64,000 bases of DNA, from positions 310,001-374,000 of the forward strand of contig CAWEAZ010000031.1 in the NCBI GenBank assembly GCA_963807155.1. The letters run 5' to 3'. The DNA is from JACCZX01 sp963807155 (GTDB lineage Bacteria > Pseudomonadota > Gammaproteobacteria > Burkholderiales > Burkholderiaceae_F). The translations under genes and the position numbers were made by a program. Below the pieces are notes generated by a model. It did no database searches and was not told where the DNA came from. It saw nothing but the letters and a program-made list of their open reading frames with translations. Below are positions 26,838 to 37,073 of this stretch, in pieces (positions within the stretch are counted from its first letter, which is position 1; the number at the start of each line of letters is the position of its first letter).

Positions 26838-28043
26838 CTACGCCGCCGCTGCGTTGGGCCACGAAGAAATGTTTTCGTCTTGTTTTGCATTGGTGGGCGA
26901 GTCATCTCCGCCCGCCGAACGCTTGATGAATTCGACTATCGAATCGCGCAACAATTCCAGCCCCAATCCCGATTGCGCGCTGACCGAAACGGCGACGATG
27001 TTATCACGCGAGTCGCGCTCGACCGCAGGCGCACGGTCCACGACATCAATCTTGTTATAGACGACGATCGTCGGCACGTTGTCGGCACCGATCTCATGCA
27101 GCACGCGCTCGACCTCGGCCATCTGCTCGGCGCGCGCCGGCGACGCCGCATCGACGACATGCAACAGCAGGTCCGCCTCGGCGGTTTCGTTCAAAGTCGA
27201 CTTAAATGCCTCGATCAACTGGTGCGGCAGGCCCCGGATAAACCCGACCGTGTCTGAAATCACCGCTTCCGTTCCTCGATGGCCGTTGAGCCCATTGCCG
27301 AGGTGGCACTTGCGCGCAGTGGTATCGAGCGTCGCAAACAGCTGATCGGCCGCATACACCCCCGCCTGAGTCAGTGCATTGAACAACGTCGATTTGCCTG
27401 CGTTGGTGTAACCGACCAGAGAGATCGAAACCACGTCGTTGCGCGAGCGCGCACGCCGGCGCGTGCGCCGCTGCTTTTCCGATTGCTTCAGCCGCTCGCG
27501 CAGCCTCTTTACTCTGACGCCGATCAAGCGGCGATCGATCTCGATTTGTTTCTCGCCGGGGCCGCCGGTTTTTCCGAGCCCACCGCGCTGGCGCTCCAAG
27601 TGCGACCAGCCGCGCACCAGGCGCGTAGAAAGGTGTTGCAGCTGCGCCAGCTCGACTTGCAGCTTGCCTTCGCGGCTTTGCGCGCGCTGCGAGAATATAT
27701 AAAGGATCAGCGCGGTGCGGTCGAGCACCCAAAGGCCGAGCGTCCGCTCCAGATTGCGCTGCTGCGCCGGCGATAACGCGACGTCAAAAATCACCAGGCC
27801 CGCGTCTGCCGCGGCAGCCTCGGTCTTCAGCTCTTCGACCTTGCCGGCACCGATGAAATAAGACGGATCCGGACGATCTCGCCGCACGCTTAGTAATGCC
27901 GCCGGCTCGATATCGGCGGAGACGACGAGCTGCTTTAGCTCCTCGATCGCATCCGGATCGTCGCGCCGCCCGACGGCGACGCTAACCAGCAGCGCGCGCG
28001 TGGAAAGCTGCGCACGCTCGGAGTCAACCTGAAAGACGCTCAG
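26838..28043 (-). CDS. hflX: Ribosome-associated GTPase HflX, start codon unclear
   Basis: The G domain has GYTNAGKSTLFNALT, DTVGFIRGLP and YNKIDVVD; the N-terminal domain has RPDPSYFIGAGKVEELK and the RGGLGKTGGPGEKQIE block. HflX splits stalled 70S ribosomes, notably after heat. The conventional GTG at 27887 would delete the first strands. Coding sequence in frame continues upstream (LSTRALLVSVAVGRRDDP) to the hfq stop, but the only candidate start there is a CTG at 28043-28041 that overlaps the hfq TGA. Either a CTG is used or an indel hides the true start. Confidence 0.87.
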   Translation of the reverse strand: MSVFQVDSERAQLSTRALLVSVAVGRRDDPDAIEELKQLVVSADIEPAALLSVRRDRPDPSYFIGAGKVEELKTEAAAADAGLVIFDVALSPAQQRNLERTLGLWVLDRTALILYIFSQRAQSREGKLQVELAQLQHLSTRLVRGWSHLERQRGGLGKTGGPGEKQIEIDRRLIGVRVKRLRERLKQSEKQRRTRRRARSRNDVVSISLVGYTNAGKSTLFNALTQAGVYAADQLFATLDTTARKCHLGNGLNGHRGTEAVISDTVGFIRGLPHQLIEAFKSTLNETAEADLLLHVVDAASPARAEQMAEVERVLHEIGADNVPTIVVYNKIDVVDRAPAVERDSRDNIVAVSVSAQSGLGLELLRDSIVEFIKRSAGGDDSPTNAKQDENISSWPNAAAA

Positions 28044-28273
28044 GCTTCGGGCTCCGCAGCGAGGTTAACCGGCCGCGCGGGAACTACGGTGGAAATGGCG
28101 TGTTTGTAGACCATTTGCGTCACGGTATTGCGCAACAGCACCACGTATTGATCGAACGATTCGACCTGGCCCTGAAGCTTGATGCCATTGACCAGATAGA
28201 TCGAGACGGGAATGTGCTCTTTGCGCAGCGCATTTAAGAAGGGGTCTTGTAGTAATTGCCCTTTAGCAGTCAT
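28040..28273 (-). CDS. hfq: RNA chaperone Hfq
   Basis: 77 residues with the Sm1 motif (GQLLQDPFLNALRKEHIPVS) and the Sm2 motif YKHAISTVVP. Hfq forms a hexamer that pairs small RNAs with mRNAs. The C-terminal tail is short (ARPVNLAAEPEA), as in other Betaproteobacteria. It lies between der and hflX in the conserved order. Intact. Confidence 0.97.
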   Translation of the reverse strand: MTAKGQLLQDPFLNALRKEHIPVSIYLVNGIKLQGQVESFDQYVVLLRNTVTQMVYKHAISTVVPARPVNLAAEPEA

Positions 28274-28371
28274 TTTTTCTCCAGCGTTTTGACACGCTTG
28301 TTCGTATGCGGTTCGGCAGGACGGGCTGGCACGCTCTAATAATGGAGACGTACCTGCTCAAATCAATGTAA

Positions 28372-28420
28372 AGCAAAAGGCGCGCCTTGGCGAGCGAGCG
28401 TAGCGCGCCAAGACGCACTC
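28372..28420 (-). terminator. Hairpin and T-rich tract after der
   Basis: On the minus strand, just past the der stop, CTTGGCGcGC pairs with GCtCGCCAAG, followed by GCGCGCCTTTTGCTTT. It probably ends or attenuates the der transcript ahead of hfq. The 152-base der-hfq interval shows nothing else convincing. Confidence 0.55.
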
Positions 28421-28425
28421 AAACG

Positions 28426-29754
28426 CTACTCGACGTACGGGTTCTTGCTAGTGCGAAACTCCACCCGCAGCGGCGTTCCGGTCAGCTCGAACTGTTCTCG
28501 AAACTGACCTTCCAGATAGCGTCGATAGGAGTCGGCCACCTGATTCAGTGAATTGCCGTGCACGACGATGACCGGCGGGTTGTGGCCGCCCTGGTGCGCA
28601 TAGCGCGGCTTCGGGCGCGAGTGACCGGCACGCGCGGGCTGCTGGCGCTCTACCGCGGCGATCAGTGCCCGTGTCAGCTTGGGCGTCGGCAATCGTTTGA
28701 ACGCGGCGCGATACGCCTCGGTCACCGACCGCATCATCGGCTTCAATCCGGTTCGCTTGCGCGCCGAGACCTGATGAAAACGTGCCCAGCGCAAAAAGTG
28801 CAGCTTGCGCTCGATTTCGCGCGTGATTCGCTCGCGCTGATACGAATCCAGTCCATCCCACTTGTTCACCGCGACCACCATCGCGCGACCACTTTCAAGC
28901 ACGAAGCCCGCGATATGCGCGTCCTGGTCGGCGATTTCGGACGAGGCATCCAGCAGCAGGATGACGACATTGGAATCGGCGATCGATTGCAGCGTCTTGA
29001 CCACTGAAAATTTCTCGATCGTCTCGAACACCTTGCCGCGGCGCCGGAGTCCGGCGGTATCGATCAGCGTGAACGCCTGGCCGTCGTAGTCGAACTCGAT
29101 CTCGATCGAGTCGCGCGTAGTGCCCGGTTGGTCGAACGCGATCAGTCTCTGCTCGCCAAGCAGTGCGTTGATCAACGTCGATTTTCCGACGTTCGGACGG
29201 CCGACCACGGCGACTCGAATGCGCTTGTCTGCGCCCGGCTCTTCGGTCTCTTGTTCCTGTGCTTCCGGAAACCCGCCGAGGGCGGTCTGCATCAACGCTT
29301 CGACACCTTCGCCGTGCGCGGCGGAAATCAACCACGGCTCGCCCAGCCCCAGCTCGTGAAACTCGGCAGCGGACTGTTCGGTGAGCCCTTCGGCCTTGTT
29401 GACCGCCAACACGATCGGCCGCGCGGCAATGCGGAGCCGCTTGGCAATGCGCTGGTCCTGGCCGGTCAGGCCTTCGCGCGCGTCGAGAACGAAAATCACA
29501 ACGTCGCATTCGGCAATGGCCTGCTCGGTCTGCGCGGCCATTTCCCGCACGATGCCCTCGGCGTTGACTGGCTCGAAGCCGCCGGTATCGATGGCAATGT
29601 AATCACGCGGGCCGATGCGGCCTTCACCGTAGTGCCGGTCTCGGGTAAGGCCCGGAAAATCGGCAACCAATGCTGCGCGCGTGCGTGTCAGCCGATTGAA
29701 CAGCGTCGACTTGCCGACATTAGGACGGCCGACAATCGCAACCACGGGTTTCAT
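28426..29754 (-). CDS. der: Ribosome-assembly GTPase Der (EngA)
   Basis: 442 residues with two tandem G domains, each with the GRPNVGKSTL P-loop (residues 8-17 and about 184-193), DTGGF and DTAGL switch motifs, NKAEG and NKWDG specificity motifs, and a C-terminal KH-like domain ending RTSKNPYVE. It is required for 50S subunit maturation. It lies downstream of bamB, as in E. coli. Intact. Confidence 0.97.
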   Translation of the reverse strand: MKPVVAIVGRPNVGKSTLFNRLTRTRAALVADFPGLTRDRHYGEGRIGPRDYIAIDTGGFEPVNAEGIVREMAAQTEQAIAECDVVIFVLDAREGLTGQDQRIAKRLRIAARPIVLAVNKAEGLTEQSAAEFHELGLGEPWLISAAHGEGVEALMQTALGGFPEAQEQETEEPGADKRIRVAVVGRPNVGKSTLINALLGEQRLIAFDQPGTTRDSIEIEFDYDGQAFTLIDTAGLRRRGKVFETIEKFSVVKTLQSIADSNVVILLLDASSEIADQDAHIAGFVLESGRAMVVAVNKWDGLDSYQRERITREIERKLHFLRWARFHQVSARKRTGLKPMMRSVTEAYRAAFKRLPTPKLTRALIAAVERQQPARAGHSRPKPRYAHQGGHNPPVIVVHGNSLNQVADSYRRYLEGQFREQFELTGTPLRVEFRTSKNPYVE

Positions 29755-29790
29755 GAAAGTCAGTCGCCGGCGCGCAGCGCCGGCTTCTCC

Positions 29791-30935
29791 CTAGTCAATC
29801 GTTATAAACGCAACCGTGCCGTCGCGAGCTTGCACGACCGCACCGCCGCCGAGAGGGCGAGGCGTGGCGACGATTTCTGCCGGCAACGGAACGCGCGCAA
29901 CGAACGCACCGTCTTCGGGCGACAGAAAATGCACGACACCCGCAAAGTCACCCGTAACAATCGCGCGCCGTAACGCCAGCGGCGCCGATAGATCGCGATG
30001 CATCAGCTTGTCTTGTCGCCATGCCGACGATCCGGCCGCACGATTGAATGCGACGACATTCGACTTCGCGTCCACGACATAAATGCGCCGCTCATCTGCT
30101 GCTGGACCCGCAGCCGCTGAAATCTCGCTGGACCAGCGCAGGCTGCCATTGGAGGCATCGAAACACCCGACACGCCCCTGATAAGACGCTGCGCACACTT
30201 CATTGCCAATAATCAGCGGCGCACCGACGACGTCGGCTAGGCGCTCGACTTCAGTCGCGCCGCGCGGTTCCGACACGGCAACGTCCCAGCGGACCGCGCC
30301 ATTCGCAGCATTCAGTGCCACCAGACGGCCGCTCGGAAAACCTGCGATCACGAAATCACCCGCGTACACCATCTCCGTCAAGCTGCGCAACGTCAAGGGC
30401 ACGTTGGCGCGCTGGTAGGCCCAGCGGCGCCGGCCGCTGGCAGCATCAAGTGCGGTGACTCGATAGTCGGTCGATCGCACGACCACCAGGCCACGGCCGA
30501 CCAGTGGCGGCGATCGCATCTCACCGCCTACTTGATTGCGCCATAACTCTTTGCCGTCGGCACCCAACGCAATGATTTCGCCGCGCGTAGTGGCCACCGC
30601 AATCGTGAATCCATCGCTGCCGACGCCTGCACTGAGACGTGTCTTGACATCGGAGCGCCACACGACCTGGCCGCTGTCGGGCGCGAGCCGTACGACGGCA
30701 CCATCGGCCGCCGCTGCGTACACCGCGTTCTCGGTCACGGCCGGCTGCATCAATTCGTTGCGGCCGGCGCCGATCGACGCACGCCATACAACGCGCGCGT
30801 TCAACGCGGCTTGATATCGGTCAGCGGGGTGGGCTGGGCCGCTCTCGACGGCGGCCCGCCCAGCCAGGATGGAAGCCACGAGCATCCGCTCAGGCTGAGT
30901 GCTGCAACCAGCGCGGTGATGGCTGCGATTCTCAT
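29791..30935 (-). CDS. bamB: Outer membrane assembly lipoprotein BamB, frameshift near 30805
   Basis: From ATG 30935 the frame encodes a lipoprotein signal peptide ending in the lipobox LSGC (MRIAAITALVAALSLSGCS) and runs to TPLTDIKPR before a stop. The body resumes in another frame at LNARVVWRASIGAG and forms the PQQ-type beta-propeller (repeats such as ALDAASGRRRWAYQ and ALNAANGAVRWDV). One base appears to be missing near 30805; restored, the protein has 381 residues. BamB is the scaffold lipoprotein of the BAM complex. Its ATG overlaps the yfgM stop. Confidence 0.92.
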
Positions 30936-31573
30936 GAGGTTGCAGTCGACGGCAGTGCGTCAAGTTTTAACTGGATGATCTGCCTCAGCGGGTGTTCCGC
31001 GGTGGCTTTCGACAGCGCGTCACGATAGGCCGCGCGCGCCTCCTCGATCTTGTTTTGCGCAAACAGAACGTCGCCACGGCGGTCCGCGATCGCGGTCGCA
31101 TGGACCGTCGAGCCTGCGCCATCGAGCACCTTCAACGCTTCATCGAATTGTTTTTCATCGAGCAGAACGCCCGCCAGCCGAACTTTGGCAATGGCGACGA
31201 TCTCCGGGTGATCGGCATGCTCGATCACCCATTGCAAGCGCGTTCTTGCACCGGCTGGATCTCCGTTATCTGCCGACCAGCGGGCGCCTTGCAACGCGGC
31301 CATCGGGCCGTAGACGGTGCGAGCGTACTTGTCGGTCAACGTCGCGCCGAGCGTCTTGACGCGTTCGGTCTCGCGCGCGGCCATCGCGCGCTCGAACTCG
31401 GCATAAACGCCGGCAGCTTCTTCCGCTTGATTCCGCTCATACCAGCGCCAGCCGTTGTAAGCCGCAAATGCGAGCAGCACGACGGTCGTGACGGTCAGGA
31501 TCAAATTGCCGTACTTGCCCCACCACGCCTTGAGCTCGTCAAGCTGTTCCTGCTCCTGTAAGTCGTAAGCCAT
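30932..31573 (-). CDS. yfgM: YfgM-family tetratricopeptide membrane protein
   Basis: 213 residues: a short cytoplasmic start (MAYDLQEQEQLDELKAWWGK), one transmembrane segment (LILTVTTVVLLAFAAYNGW) and a periplasmic TPR_21 domain. The family (YfgM/AncM) links periplasmic chaperones with the SecYEG translocon. It lies between hisS and bamB, its conserved position, and its stop overlaps the bamB start. Intact. Confidence 0.92.
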   Translation of the reverse strand: MAYDLQEQEQLDELKAWWGKYGNLILTVTTVVLLAFAAYNGWRWYERNQAEEAAGVYAEFERAMAARETERVKTLGATLTDKYARTVYGPMAALQGARWSADNGDPAGARTRLQWVIEHADHPEIVAIAKVRLAGVLLDEKQFDEALKVLDGAGSTVHATAIADRRGDVLFAQNKIEEARAAYRDALSKATAEHPLRQIIQLKLDALPSTATS

Positions 31574-31597
31574 TTAGATGTTTCCGTCTTCTCTTCT

Positions 31598-32902
31598 TTA
31601 ATGATCTTGTTCAGCGGCGCTTAACTCGATGACCAGCGTGTCCGCCAATAAGTGGAGCGGCACGATACGCTGCTCTGCTTTTGCCTCACCAAGCGGTGCA
31701 CGCAGGTTCTTGACACTAGCCGACTCGGACGCCAGCTCTGTTTCGCCGATGATCACCGCAAACTCGGCGCCGCTTGCATCGGCGCGTTTCATCTGCGACT
31801 TCAAGCTCGCCTCCCCGGCATGGCAGATCACGTCAAGTCCGGCATCGCGTAACTGCTCCGCGGTCAGAAACGCGCGCGTTGCTGTCTCACCGCCCTGGTG
31901 GACGACATAGACGTCTGCATACGGAGACGTATCGATCTGCCCGGATTGTGTCAAGCATTCGATGACCCTTTCGATGCCGATCGCAAATCCTATTGCCGGC
32001 GTCGGCTTGCCGCCTAGCAGCTCGATCAGCGTGTCATATCGGCCACCGCCGCATAACGTTCCCTGCGAGCCCAACTCGTCGGTGATCCACTCGAAGACCG
32101 TCAGGTTGTAGTAGTCGAGGCCACGCACCAGACGCGGATTGACTTTGAACTCGATACCTGCCGCCGCAAGCAACGCCTGCAGCCCTTCAAAATGTTGGCG
32201 CGATGAGTCGCCCAGGTACGCGGTGATCTGCGGCGCGTCACTAAGCAGTTTGGCCATCGCTGGATTCCTGCTGTCCAGGATGCGTAGCGGATTGGTGCCT
32301 AATCGGCGCACTGAATCGGCATCGAGCTCGTCTTGGTGTTGCTTGAAGTAGGTAACCAAATCGGCGCGATGTTGCGCGCGCTCCTCGGCCTGCCCAAGAC
32401 AATTGATTTCCAAGCGGGCGCTTGTGATACCGAGAATTTTCCACAACCGCGCGAGCATCACGATCAGCTCGGCGTCGATATCCGGCCCCGCAAATCCAAG
32501 TGCTTCGACGTTGACCTGATGAAACTGCCGGAAGCGCCCGCGCTGCGGCCGCTCGTGCCGAAACAGCGGACCCATCGACCACACACGCTTCGGACCATCG
32601 TAGGTCAAGCTGTGTTCAATCGCAGCGCGCACTGTTCCGGCCGTGAATTCCGGCCGCAGCGTGAGCCGCTCCTGATTCGCCCGATCCTCGAACGAATACA
32701 TTTCCCTTTCGACGATATCGGTTACTTCGCCGATGCCGCGCACGAACAAGTCGGTGTGTTCGAGGACCGGCGTACGAATCTGCCGATAGCCATACGACCG
32801 CAGCCAGTCCGTCACTCGCGCTTCGAACCACTCCCACACAGGTGCCTGCGCAGGCAACAAATCGTTCATGCCGCGCACCGCGGCAAACTTCACATTTGGC
32901 AT
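31598..32902 (-). CDS. hisS: Histidyl-tRNA synthetase
   Basis: 434-residue class II synthetase. The motif 2 loop FRHERPQRGRFRQFHQ, the histidine-binding GLDYYNLTVFEW and motif 3 (GFAIGIERV) are all present, followed by the anticodon-binding domain. It charges tRNA-His. It starts three bases after the ispG stop. Intact; separate from the HisZ paralogue at 23170-24331. Confidence 0.97.
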   Translation of the reverse strand: MPNVKFAAVRGMNDLLPAQAPVWEWFEARVTDWLRSYGYRQIRTPVLEHTDLFVRGIGEVTDIVEREMYSFEDRANQERLTLRPEFTAGTVRAAIEHSLTYDGPKRVWSMGPLFRHERPQRGRFRQFHQVNVEALGFAGPDIDAELIVMLARLWKILGITSARLEINCLGQAEERAQHRADLVTYFKQHQDELDADSVRRLGTNPLRILDSRNPAMAKLLSDAPQITAYLGDSSRQHFEGLQALLAAAGIEFKVNPRLVRGLDYYNLTVFEWITDELGSQGTLCGGGRYDTLIELLGGKPTPAIGFAIGIERVIECLTQSGQIDTSPYADVYVVHQGGETATRAFLTAEQLRDAGLDVICHAGEASLKSQMKRADASGAEFAVIIGETELASESASVKNLRAPLGEAKAEQRIVPLHLLADTLVIELSAAEQDH

Positions 32903-32905
32903 TGC

Positions 32906-34205
32906 TTAATGATGCGCTGGAGTTGCTGCTGCGGTAGCTGAATACGTACGGCGCACGTAGTCATCGACGATCGCCTGAAACTCCGCCGCGATACGCTCCC
33001 CTTTTAGTGTCACGGTGCGAACGCCGTCGACGAAAACGGGCGCGACCGGCGCTTCCCCGGAACCGGGCAGGCTGATCCCGATGTTCGCGTGCTTGCTCTC
33101 GCCGGGCCCGTTGACCACACATCCCATGACCGCAACGCTCATCGACTCGACGCCGGGATAGTCTGCCCGCCAAAGCGGCATTTGTGCGCGCAGCCACGAT
33201 TGAATGTCGTCGGCGAGTTCTTGAAAGAACGTGCTCGTCGTGCGGCCGCAACCGGGGCATGCGACGACCATCGGCGTAAACGCTCGAAGCCCAATCGTCT
33301 GCAAAATTTCCTGCGCGACCTGAACTTCGGTCGTCCGCGATTCGCCGGGCGCGGGCGTAAGCGAAATGCGGATCGTGTCGCCTATTCCTTCCTGCAAAAG
33401 AACGGCAAGGGCCGCGGTCGAAGCCACGATTCCTTTGCTGCCCATACCGGCTTCAGTGAGGCCCAGATGCAGCGGATAGTCGCAGCGCCGCGACAGCTCT
33501 CGATAGACAGCAATCAAATCCTGCACGCCGCTGACCTTCGCCGAAAGGCAGATCATGTCTTCACCAAGGCCCAGCGCTTCGGCACGCTCGGCGCTTGCAA
33601 TCGCCGATTGCACCAGCGCTTCACGCAGCACTGCCCTTCGCGTCGAGGGGATCAGCGCGCATCGCGTTCTGATCCATCATTTTCGCAAGCAGCTCCTGAT
33701 CGAGGCTGCCCCAGTTGACGCCGATGCGCACGGGCTTGCGATAGCGACACGCGACCTCGATCATCTGTGCAAAGTTGTCGCCGCCCTTCGCGCCGCGACC
33801 GACGTTGCCGGGATTGATGCGGTACTTCGACAACGCTTGCGCGCACGCCGGAAACTGCGTCAACAGCTTGTGGCCGTTGTAGTGAAAATCACCGACCAGT
33901 GGAACATCGAGTCCCATTTTGTCCAGCTGCTCGCGAATCGGCGCGACTTCGGCGGCGGCTTCGGGCGAGTTGACAGTGATCCGCACGATTTCCGATCCGG
34001 CCTGTGCGAGCTGCTTCACTTGGATCGCGGTGGCGATCGCGTCTGCGGTGTCGGTGTTGGTCATTGATTGCACGACCACCGGCGCATCGCCACCGATGCG
34101 AACGACATGATCGGCCCACGACACTCTCACCTGTCGCGTCCGCCGCCTTGGGGCGGGTATCGCCGCCTGGGGCAAGCAGTTAGGGAGCTCGACCGCTCGG
34201 TTCAT
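32906..34205 (-). CDS. ispG: 4-hydroxy-3-methylbut-2-enyl diphosphate synthase IspG, frameshift at 33632
   Basis: The N-terminal TIM-barrel frame starts at ATG 34205 (MNRAVELPNCLPQ), passes APVVVQSMTNTDT and GVNWGSLDQELL, and reaches PLDAKG. The second frame resumes VLREALVQSAIASAE. The [4Fe-4S] ligands are in CPGCGRTT and MGCVVNGPGE. One extra A at 33632 separates the halves; corrected length is 432 residues. It makes HMBPP in the non-mevalonate isoprenoid pathway, which is essential in most bacteria that use it. Confidence 0.95.
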
Positions 34206-34215
34206 GCCGTCATCG

Positions 34216-35128
34216 CTACTTGATGGTGAAACGCGCAACATTGTTTCGCGTAAACGGCTGCAGATTAAACGCCGCACCGCGAACCTCCACCGATGCAAAG
34301 TTGGCATCGCCGATCACAACGGTCAGTGGCAATTCACCGTCGAGAGCATGCTCGGCGCCCTCAGCATTCAACTGCGACAACAGGATCTTGCCGTTGCGAT
34401 CGGTCACTTCGGCCCATGAGTTGCCATTGAAGCGCAGCAGCAACGTGGGCGATGCTCCGCTCGCGGCGACGCTTGATCTAACGGTGGACTCCGCTACCTC
34501 GGCCGGGGTTGGAACCGGTTCGTTCACAGCAGCAGAGCCTGTAGCGGTCTCGGTCGTCGCAGCCGGCGTCGCAGTGTCCAGCACGGGAGCCGGCGCCGGT
34601 GCGGATGATGCCGCGGCGGGAACTACGGACGACTTGTGGAGGTGATGCGGGTGCCGGCTGCAAGGTTGTCTGCCAACCGATCACTCCGAGCACAACCAAG
34701 ATCACCAAGGCAATGCCGATCGCCCATTGCGGAAACATGCGCTCACGGCCCGCAGCGCGCGCCGCCGCGAAGTCCGACGCCATACCGTCGACGACCGATT
34801 CGCGCACCGGCGCGAGCTTTGCATTCAGATCGGACAACAGCGGCTCTGGATCAACGCTTAGCACGCGCGCGTAACTGCGAATGAAGCCGCGCACATAAGC
34901 CAGTGCAGGCAGACGCGTGAGATCTTCCTGCTCGATCGCTCGTATCTGGTTCGGATGCAGACGCAAGGTGGACGCTACGTCAGTGACGCTCAGGCCCGCG
35001 CGCTCCCGTTGGGCCGCGAGCCGCGCGCCATAGCCCGTGGCTCCGGCCACACCCTGCACTTCGGTCGAGTCGGCCTCTGTTTGCGCGGCGAGGTCGCGTT
35101 CATCGGAGATCAGACTCTGCTCAGTCAT
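34216..35128 (-). CDS. rodZ: Cytoskeletal protein RodZ, frameshift near 34627
   Basis: N-terminal HTH_25 domain (ARLAAQRERAGLSVTDVAS...RLHPNQIRAIEQED), one transmembrane helix (WAIGIALVILVVLGVIGW), an Ala/Pro/Thr-rich periplasmic linker and a C-terminal DUF4115 domain (LLRFNGNSWAEVTDRNGKIL). The frames meet near 34627, where one extra base lies; corrected length 303 residues. RodZ links MreB to the membrane and sets rod shape. It overlaps the pilF stop by eight bases. Confidence 0.9.
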
Positions 35129-35933
35129 CGAAGTCGCCGCGCGCTAGCGCCGCGGCTTCCGGTGACTGCGGAAAGCGTTGTTTCAATTCGTTCGCCAGCT
35201 GAGTCTCGGTGCGCAGGTCGGCATTGGCGCGCGCCACGCGCAGCCCAAGCCACAAGCTTTCCGCCGATGACTCAATGGACTTCGCAAGAACGTTGTAATA
35301 AAAAGTCGCTTTCTCCACCTGATTGGTTGCGAGATAAAGTTTCGCCAGCAAGAATTTCGGCACCGCCATGCCGGCGTCAAGCTCGAATGAGCGGCGCAGA
35401 TAAGGCTCGGCACCCGCGTAATCCTTGACTCGCATCAGGCACTGCCCCGCATTCTGGTTCGCCCTAGCCGGCGTGCGGTAAAGCGGGTCGCGAATCGCCT
35501 GGTTGAAGTATGCGATCGATTCCCGTTCGCGTCCGGTGTTGCACAGAAAGTAGCCGTAGTTGTTGTTCAGCTCGGAGTTTGCGGCGTCGAGCTTCAATGC
35601 GCGCTGAAAACTTTCCTCCGCGTCACGTTGCTCTTTCATGTCCATGTAAATAAGACCGAGCAGCCCATACGCTTCGGCGTAGTTCGGATCGATCGCCACA
35701 GCGCGCCGCGCCTCATCGAGCGCTACCGCCAGTTGACCGTTGCGGTAATAGCCACCCGCCAGATCAGTGCGGGCGCGAGCGCGGTTACGAAGGTCGGCAT
35801 CGGTGACTTTCCTTGACGAGCGCTCGTTGGTGATCGTCGACGAACCATCGTTGCTTACCGTGGTGGTGGTCGTCGTCGTGCAGGCAGCGCCTAGCAACGC
35901 CAGCGTTGCACAGATCATCAAGCGTAAATGCAT
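35121..35933 (-). CDS. pilF: Type IV pilus assembly lipoprotein PilF (TPR protein)
   Basis: 270 residues with a lipoprotein signal ending LLGAAC and a run of seven threonines directly after the lipidated cysteine. Several TPR repeats follow (YRNGQLAVALDEARRAVAID, NYAEAYGLLGLIYMDMKE, and so on), with the PilF-specific NNNYGYFLCNTGRE. PilF/PilW is the pilotin for the PilQ secretin. The rlmN-pilF-rodZ-ispG order is conserved. Intact. Confidence 0.9.
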   Translation of the reverse strand: MHLRLMICATLALLGAACTTTTTTTVSNDGSSTITNERSSRKVTDADLRNRARARTDLAGGYYRNGQLAVALDEARRAVAIDPNYAEAYGLLGLIYMDMKEQRDAEESFQRALKLDAANSELNNNYGYFLCNTGRERESIAYFNQAIRDPLYRTPARANQNAGQCLMRVKDYAGAEPYLRRSFELDAGMAVPKFLLAKLYLATNQVEKATFYYNVLAKSIESSAESLWLGLRVARANADLRTETQLANELKQRFPQSPEAAALARGDFDD

Positions 35934-35941
35934 GTGTTCCT

Positions 35942-37063
35942 CTAATGCGCGCTTGCCGTTAACGGAATGACTTTGCGGGCCGTGCGGTCATTGAGTCGGG
36001 TTCGATCGCGAATGTCGCCCGCCAGCTGGCCGCACGCCGCGTCGATATCGTCACCGCGTGTCCTGCGCGTGGTGGTGACGATGCCGGCGTCGGTCAAGTG
36101 TTGCGCAAAAGTCCGAATGCGTTCCGCAGATGAGCGCTCGAATCCCGACTGAGGGAACGGATTGAATGGAATCAGGTTGAACTTGCACGGCAGGTCGGCA
36201 ACCAGCGCCACCAGCTCGGCGGCATGCAGATCGCTGTCGTTGATGCCGTCGAGCATCACGTACTCGAACGTGATGAAGTCACGTGGCGCTGTACGCAAAT
36301 AGCGGCGGCACGCGGCGAGCAACTCGCGCAGCGGGTATTTCCGGTTTAGCGGCACCAGGGTGTCGCGCAACGCATCGTTCGGCGCATGTAGCGATACGGC
36401 GAGCGCAACCGGACAATCCGCTGCCAGACGATCGATCAACGGCACCATGCCGGAAGTCGACAGCGTCACGCGCCGACGTGACAAGCCGTAGGCGTTATCG
36501 TCGAGCATTAGCCGCAGCGCGGGCAGCACCGCGTCGTAATTCTGCAGCGGCTCGCCCATTCCCATTAGGACTACGTTGGAAATGGCGCGTTCGTTATTGT
36601 TGTCACCACTGGCGGCATTCGCACGCAGCATGTGCTCGGCCATCCAAAGCTGGCCGACGATCTCGGCGGTGGTCAGATTGCGGTTAAAACCCTGTCGGCC
36701 GGTCGAGCAGAACGCGCAGTTGACCGCACATCCCGCCTGCGTCGAGATACACAACGTACCGCGATCGGCTTCCGGAATGAACACGGCTTCGATTGCATTG
36801 CCGAGTCCGACATCAAGTAGCCATTTGCGCGTGCCATCGGCAGCGATGACGTCGCTAAGGACAGGCGGAGCACTGATGTGGGCATGCTCTGACAGCTTCG
36901 CTCGCAGCGATTTGGCAAGGTCCGACATCGCGTCGAAATCGCGCGCCCCGCGCCGGTGAATCCAGCGCAGCAATTGCGTTGCACGAAATGGCTTTTCTTC
37001 GATCGACTGCACATACGCCGCCAACTGAGCAGCGTCGAAGTCGAGCAGATTTATTCGCGGCAT
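35942..37063 (-). CDS. rlmN: Dual-specificity 23S rRNA/tRNA methyltransferase RlmN
   Basis: 373-residue radical SAM enzyme with the [4Fe-4S] motif CAVNCAFC (CxxxCxxC) near residue 110 and the methyl-carrying cysteine in GDDIDAACGQL near the C-terminus. It methylates C2 of A2503 in 23S rRNA and A37 in some tRNAs. The GMGEPLQNYD segment is diagnostic. It starts ten bases after the ndk stop. Intact. Confidence 0.97.
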   Translation of the reverse strand: MPRINLLDFDAAQLAAYVQSIEEKPFRATQLLRWIHRRGARDFDAMSDLAKSLRAKLSEHAHISAPPVLSDVIAADGTRKWLLDVGLGNAIEAVFIPEADRGTLCISTQAGCAVNCAFCSTGRQGFNRNLTTAEIVGQLWMAEHMLRANAASGDNNNERAISNVVLMGMGEPLQNYDAVLPALRLMLDDNAYGLSRRRVTLSTSGMVPLIDRLAADCPVALAVSLHAPNDALRDTLVPLNRKYPLRELLAACRRYLRTAPRDFITFEYVMLDGINDSDLHAAELVALVADLPCKFNLIPFNPFPQSGFERSSAERIRTFAQHLTDAGIVTTTRRTRGDDIDAACGQLAGDIRDRTRLNDRTARKVIPLTASAH

Positions 37064-37073
37064 CGCAAACGCA

